A stretch of 7,509 nt of DNA from JAQVYB01 sp964490935 (GTDB taxonomy: Bacteria; Verrucomicrobiota; Kiritimatiellia; RZYC01): contig CAZBEO010000141.1 in the NCBI GenBank assembly GCA_964490935.1, forward strand, positions 1 to 7,509, read 5' to 3'. Numbering within the stretch: position 1 is the first letter of the stretch; each line of letters opens with the position of its first letter. Under the pieces are notes generated by a model. The model did no database searches. It was not told where the DNA came from and saw nothing but the letters and a program-made list of their open reading frames with translations. Both the position numbers and the translations under genes were made by a program. Positions 5,368 to 7,509 of this stretch are shown here, one piece after another.

Positions 5368-7509
5368 ATGCCTCCTTCTGAAAAACAGCGCTTTATATGG
5401 CCCTCCCGAGCAGGCCGAGTCCTGCTGATCCTATTCACTCTGCTGGCCTGTATGCTTCAATCCGCCGGCGCCGCGAATCTCCCCTACACAGGGGTAAATC
5501 TGGCCTGTGCCGAATTCGGCGAAACCGTTCTTCCAGGCACATACGGAACACACTACATCTATCCCTCACACAGTCAGGTCGATTATTATCTGCGCAAGGG
5601 CGTCAATACGATTCGCCTCCCGTTCCGCTGGGAACGCCTGCAGCGGTCCCTTGGCGGTGCCTTCGATGCGACCGAACTCTCCCGACTCGATGACCTGGTC
5701 AACCACATCTCCGCCGCAGGCGCCCACATTATTCTGGATCCGCATAATTACGCACGATACTACGGGAATCTGGTTGGATCGGCCCAAGTGCCCCATGAAC
5801 AATTCAGCAACTTCTGGTACCGCCTCGCCACCGCCTACAAAAACAATCCACGCGTGATCTTCGGCCTGATGAACGAACCACACACCATGCCCACCGAACA
5901 GTGGGTGACCGCCGCCAATCGGGCGCTGGCCGCCATACGTTCCGCAGGGGCCACCAATCTCGTTCTTGTGCCCGGCAACGCCTGGTCCGGCGCGGCCTCC
6001 TGGTATGAAAACTGGTACGGCACTCCGAACGCCTCCGCCATGTCCAACATCATCGACTCCGCCGATCATTTCGCTTTTGACATTCACATGTATATGGATT
6101 CGGACGGCTCCGGCACCAGCGAAACCTGCGTGAACACCCTCATCGGCGCCCAACGCCTGGCGGTGGTGACCCAATGGATGCGGCAAAACCACCGCCGTGC
6201 CTTCCTCTCCGAATTCGCAGGCGCGCGCAACGCCACCTGCTTCCAGGCGCTGCGCAATACCATGGAATACATGAACACCAATGCCGATGTCTGGATGGGC
6301 TGGACCTACTGGTCCGGCGGCCCCTGGTGGGGAGACTATCCATTCACCGTCGAGCCCTCCGACGGCGTGGATCGCCCGCAGATGAATATCCTTTGTGAGT
6401 ATCTTACAGGCTCATCCATCTCCTTCTGCGGACGCAACTGGCTCGTCCGCTCTTGGGACGGCGGACCCGGCGACAACCAATGGTCGCCCACCTGCGTCCA
6501 GCTCGACACCAACAACCAGCTCCATATCGAACTGAAAAAATTCGGCGACACCTGGTATAGCGGACAAGTCGAAACCGAAGAATCGCTCGGCTACGGCGAA
6601 TACCGCTGGCAGCTCCTCGGACGCCCCGACCTTCTCGACTCCAACACCGTCATCGGACTCTTCACCTACGCCGACGACTCTCACGAAATCGACATCGAAT
6701 TCGCACGCGCCTTCACCGGCCATACCGCCACCAATTTCTCCTACACCGTTCAGCCATATACAACCCCCGGCCATCAGCACTTCAAAGCCATCACCCTCAC
6801 CAACGAAGCATCCACCCACCGCTTCATCTGGCATCCCCAATGCATCGAATGGCAAAGCTGGCAAGACTTCTCCACCAATCCGCAACCCGCCCTGCTCGAC
6901 GAATGGACCTACCACGGCTACGACGTGCCCGCCGATGCCAACGAAAAAGTCATGATGAACGTCTGGTCTTTCTACCATCCTCCATCCGACACCGCACACG
7001 TCGGCGTCGTCATCGCAAACTTTACCTACGTCCCCTACTCCTTTGGCGCAAGCATCCAGCCACAGGCTGCCTACGAAGCGGGTGCCTGCTGGCGCATCAA
7101 CAGCGGCGAATGGATCCCCGGCGGACGCGCCTTCCCCGGCGAAAGCGGCGTCTACACCATCGAATGCTCCTCCGTCTCAGGCTGGATCGAACCCAAACCC
7201 AACGTGTACACCCACACCGCCGGAACCACCAACATCCTCCGCCTCGCCTACACCGCCGTCCCGAATCCACCCGATCCCTTCAGAGTCCGTGCCGTCGCCC
7301 TCACCAACTCCGTCACTCTCCGCTGGAACGATCCGCGCCTCAGCGGCTTCAGCAACCGCACCGTACTCGTACGCTTCTCCAACACCAACTATCCCGCCAC
7401 CATCTCCGACGGCACCGCGCTCTACACCGGCCCCGCCCAAACCTGCACCCACCACCCCCTCACCCCAGGCCAAACCTACTACTACACCGCCTGGCCCTCC
7501 CACGACGGC
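5368..7509 (+). CDS. Secreted two-domain glucanase: GH5 (subfamily 5-like) cellulase plus GH16-like domain, C-terminus missing
   Basis: The gene is open through 714 codons to the right edge. ATG 5368 is chosen because it gives a proper signal peptide (basic start, hydrophobic core 18-31, cleavage near AGAA 34-37); no earlier in-frame ATG was seen and there is no clear ribosome binding site. Residues about 40-348 are a GH5 endo-beta-1,4-glucanase: VNLACAEFG, LPGTYGTHYIYP, NTIRLPFRWERL, ILDPHNYARYYG, the acid/base Glu170 in IFGLMNEPH, and the nucleophile Glu282 in FLSEFAGA. GWTYWSGGPWWGDYPF then leads to DRPQMNIL. Residues about 349-556 are a GH16-like beta-jelly-roll (WLVRSWDGGPGDNQW, ESLGYGEYRWQL) with the catalytic-type motif Glu440-Ile-Asp442-Ile-Glu444. 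Residues about 557-630 form a small beta module (GACWRINSGEW, ECSSVSGWIEPKPN), and 632-714 a fibronectin-III-like domain (VTLRWNDP, LTPGQTYYYTAW). Likely substrates are cellulose or mixed-linkage beta-glucans. GH5 identity is firm; GH16 activity is inferred from the motif. Confidence 0.93.
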   Translation, partial: MPPSEKQRFIWPSRAGRVLLILFTLLACMLQSAGAANLPYTGVNLACAEFGETVLPGTYGTHYIYPSHSQVDYYLRKGVNTIRLPFRWERLQRSLGGAFDATELSRLDDLVNHISAAGAHIILDPHNYARYYGNLVGSAQVPHEQFSNFWYRLATAYKNNPRVIFGLMNEPHTMPTEQWVTAANRALAAIRSAGATNLVLVPGNAWSGAASWYENWYGTPNASAMSNIIDSADHFAFDIHMYMDSDGSGTSETCVNTLIGAQRLAVVTQWMRQNHRRAFLSEFAGARNATCFQALRNTMEYMNTNADVWMGWTYWSGGPWWGDYPFTVEPSDGVDRPQMNILCEYLTGSSISFCGRNWLVRSWDGGPGDNQWSPTCVQLDTNNQLHIELKKFGDTWYSGQVETEESLGYGEYRWQLLGRPDLLDSNTVIGLFTYADDSHEIDIEFARAFTGHTATNFSYTVQPYTTPGHQHFKAITLTNEASTHRFIWHPQCIEWQSWQDFSTNPQPALLDEWTYHGYDVPADANEKVMMNVWSFYHPPSDTAHVGVVIANFTYVPYSFGASIQPQAAYEAGACWRINSGEWIPGGRAFPGESGVYTIECSSVSGWIEPKPNVYTHTAGTTNILRLAYTAVPNPPDPFRVRAVALTNSVTLRWNDPRLSGFSNRTVLVRFSNTNYPATISDGTALYTGPAQTCTHHPLTPGQTYYYTAWPSHDG

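Noticed and set aside
4131..5438. Long minus-strand open frame (435 codons) opposite the glycosyltransferase and the repeat island
   Set aside because: It is the complement of a well-supported GT4 gene. Its translation is Gly/Val/Ala-rich with no motif, and it exists because the plus strand is C-rich and poor in the triplets that give reverse stops.

Overview
The window looks like chromosomal DNA of a GC-rich, Gram-negative-type environmental bacterium. The best guess is the Verrucomicrobiota/Kiritimatiellota/Lentisphaerota neighbourhood. That placement is inferred from protein style: large secreted multidomain proteins, an Asp/Gly-rich calcium-type tail ending in a short beta module, a cellulase with appended repeat-like beta domains, and a multi-PAS sensor. 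No phylogenetic marker gene is present, so the assignment is tentative. The + strand is strongly C-rich over G through the genes. The + strand genes therefore favour C-ending codons, while the single - strand gene favours G-ending codons.

Layout: (1) 1-740, minus strand: the N-terminal 246 residues of a PAS-domain signalling protein that runs off the left edge. (2) 741-1054: a divergent intergenic region with a possible promoter for the PAS gene and a cluster of GCAACC motifs over it. (3) 1055-3316, plus: a secreted streptopain-type (peptidase family C10) cysteine protease of 753 aa with propeptide, catalytic domain, MAM/choice-of-anchor-like beta domain and an Asp-rich tail. (4) 3397-3858 and 3855-5027, plus: a two-gene unit with a GTGA overlap, encoding a 153-aa coiled-coil protein and a 390-aa GT-B glycosyltransferase (GT4 type). 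A good -35 (TTGACA) lies just upstream. (5) 5028-5367: a 340-bp gap with a small hairpin, two identical 37-bp direct repeats at a 47-bp period, and a purine-rich stretch whose strand skew is opposite to the flanking genes. (6) 5368 to the right edge, plus: 714 residues of a secreted glycoside hydrolase joining a GH5 (subfamily 5-like) cellulase domain to a GH16-like domain with an intact E-x-D-x-E motif, then a small beta module and a fibronectin-III-like domain. It continues beyond the window.

Functionally the window combines environmental sensing (PAS), extracellular protein degradation (C10 protease), surface or exopolysaccharide synthesis (coiled-coil plus glycosyltransferase) and extracellular beta-glucan degradation (GH5-GH16). 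Only the coiled-coil/glycosyltransferase pair is an obvious operon. The others look like single transcription units. No RNA gene, transposase, phage gene or CRISPR array was seen. The most distinctive items are the two-catalytic-domain glucanase, the coupled coiled-coil/glycosyltransferase pair and the intergenic repeat island. No wholly new system can be claimed from this sequence alone.
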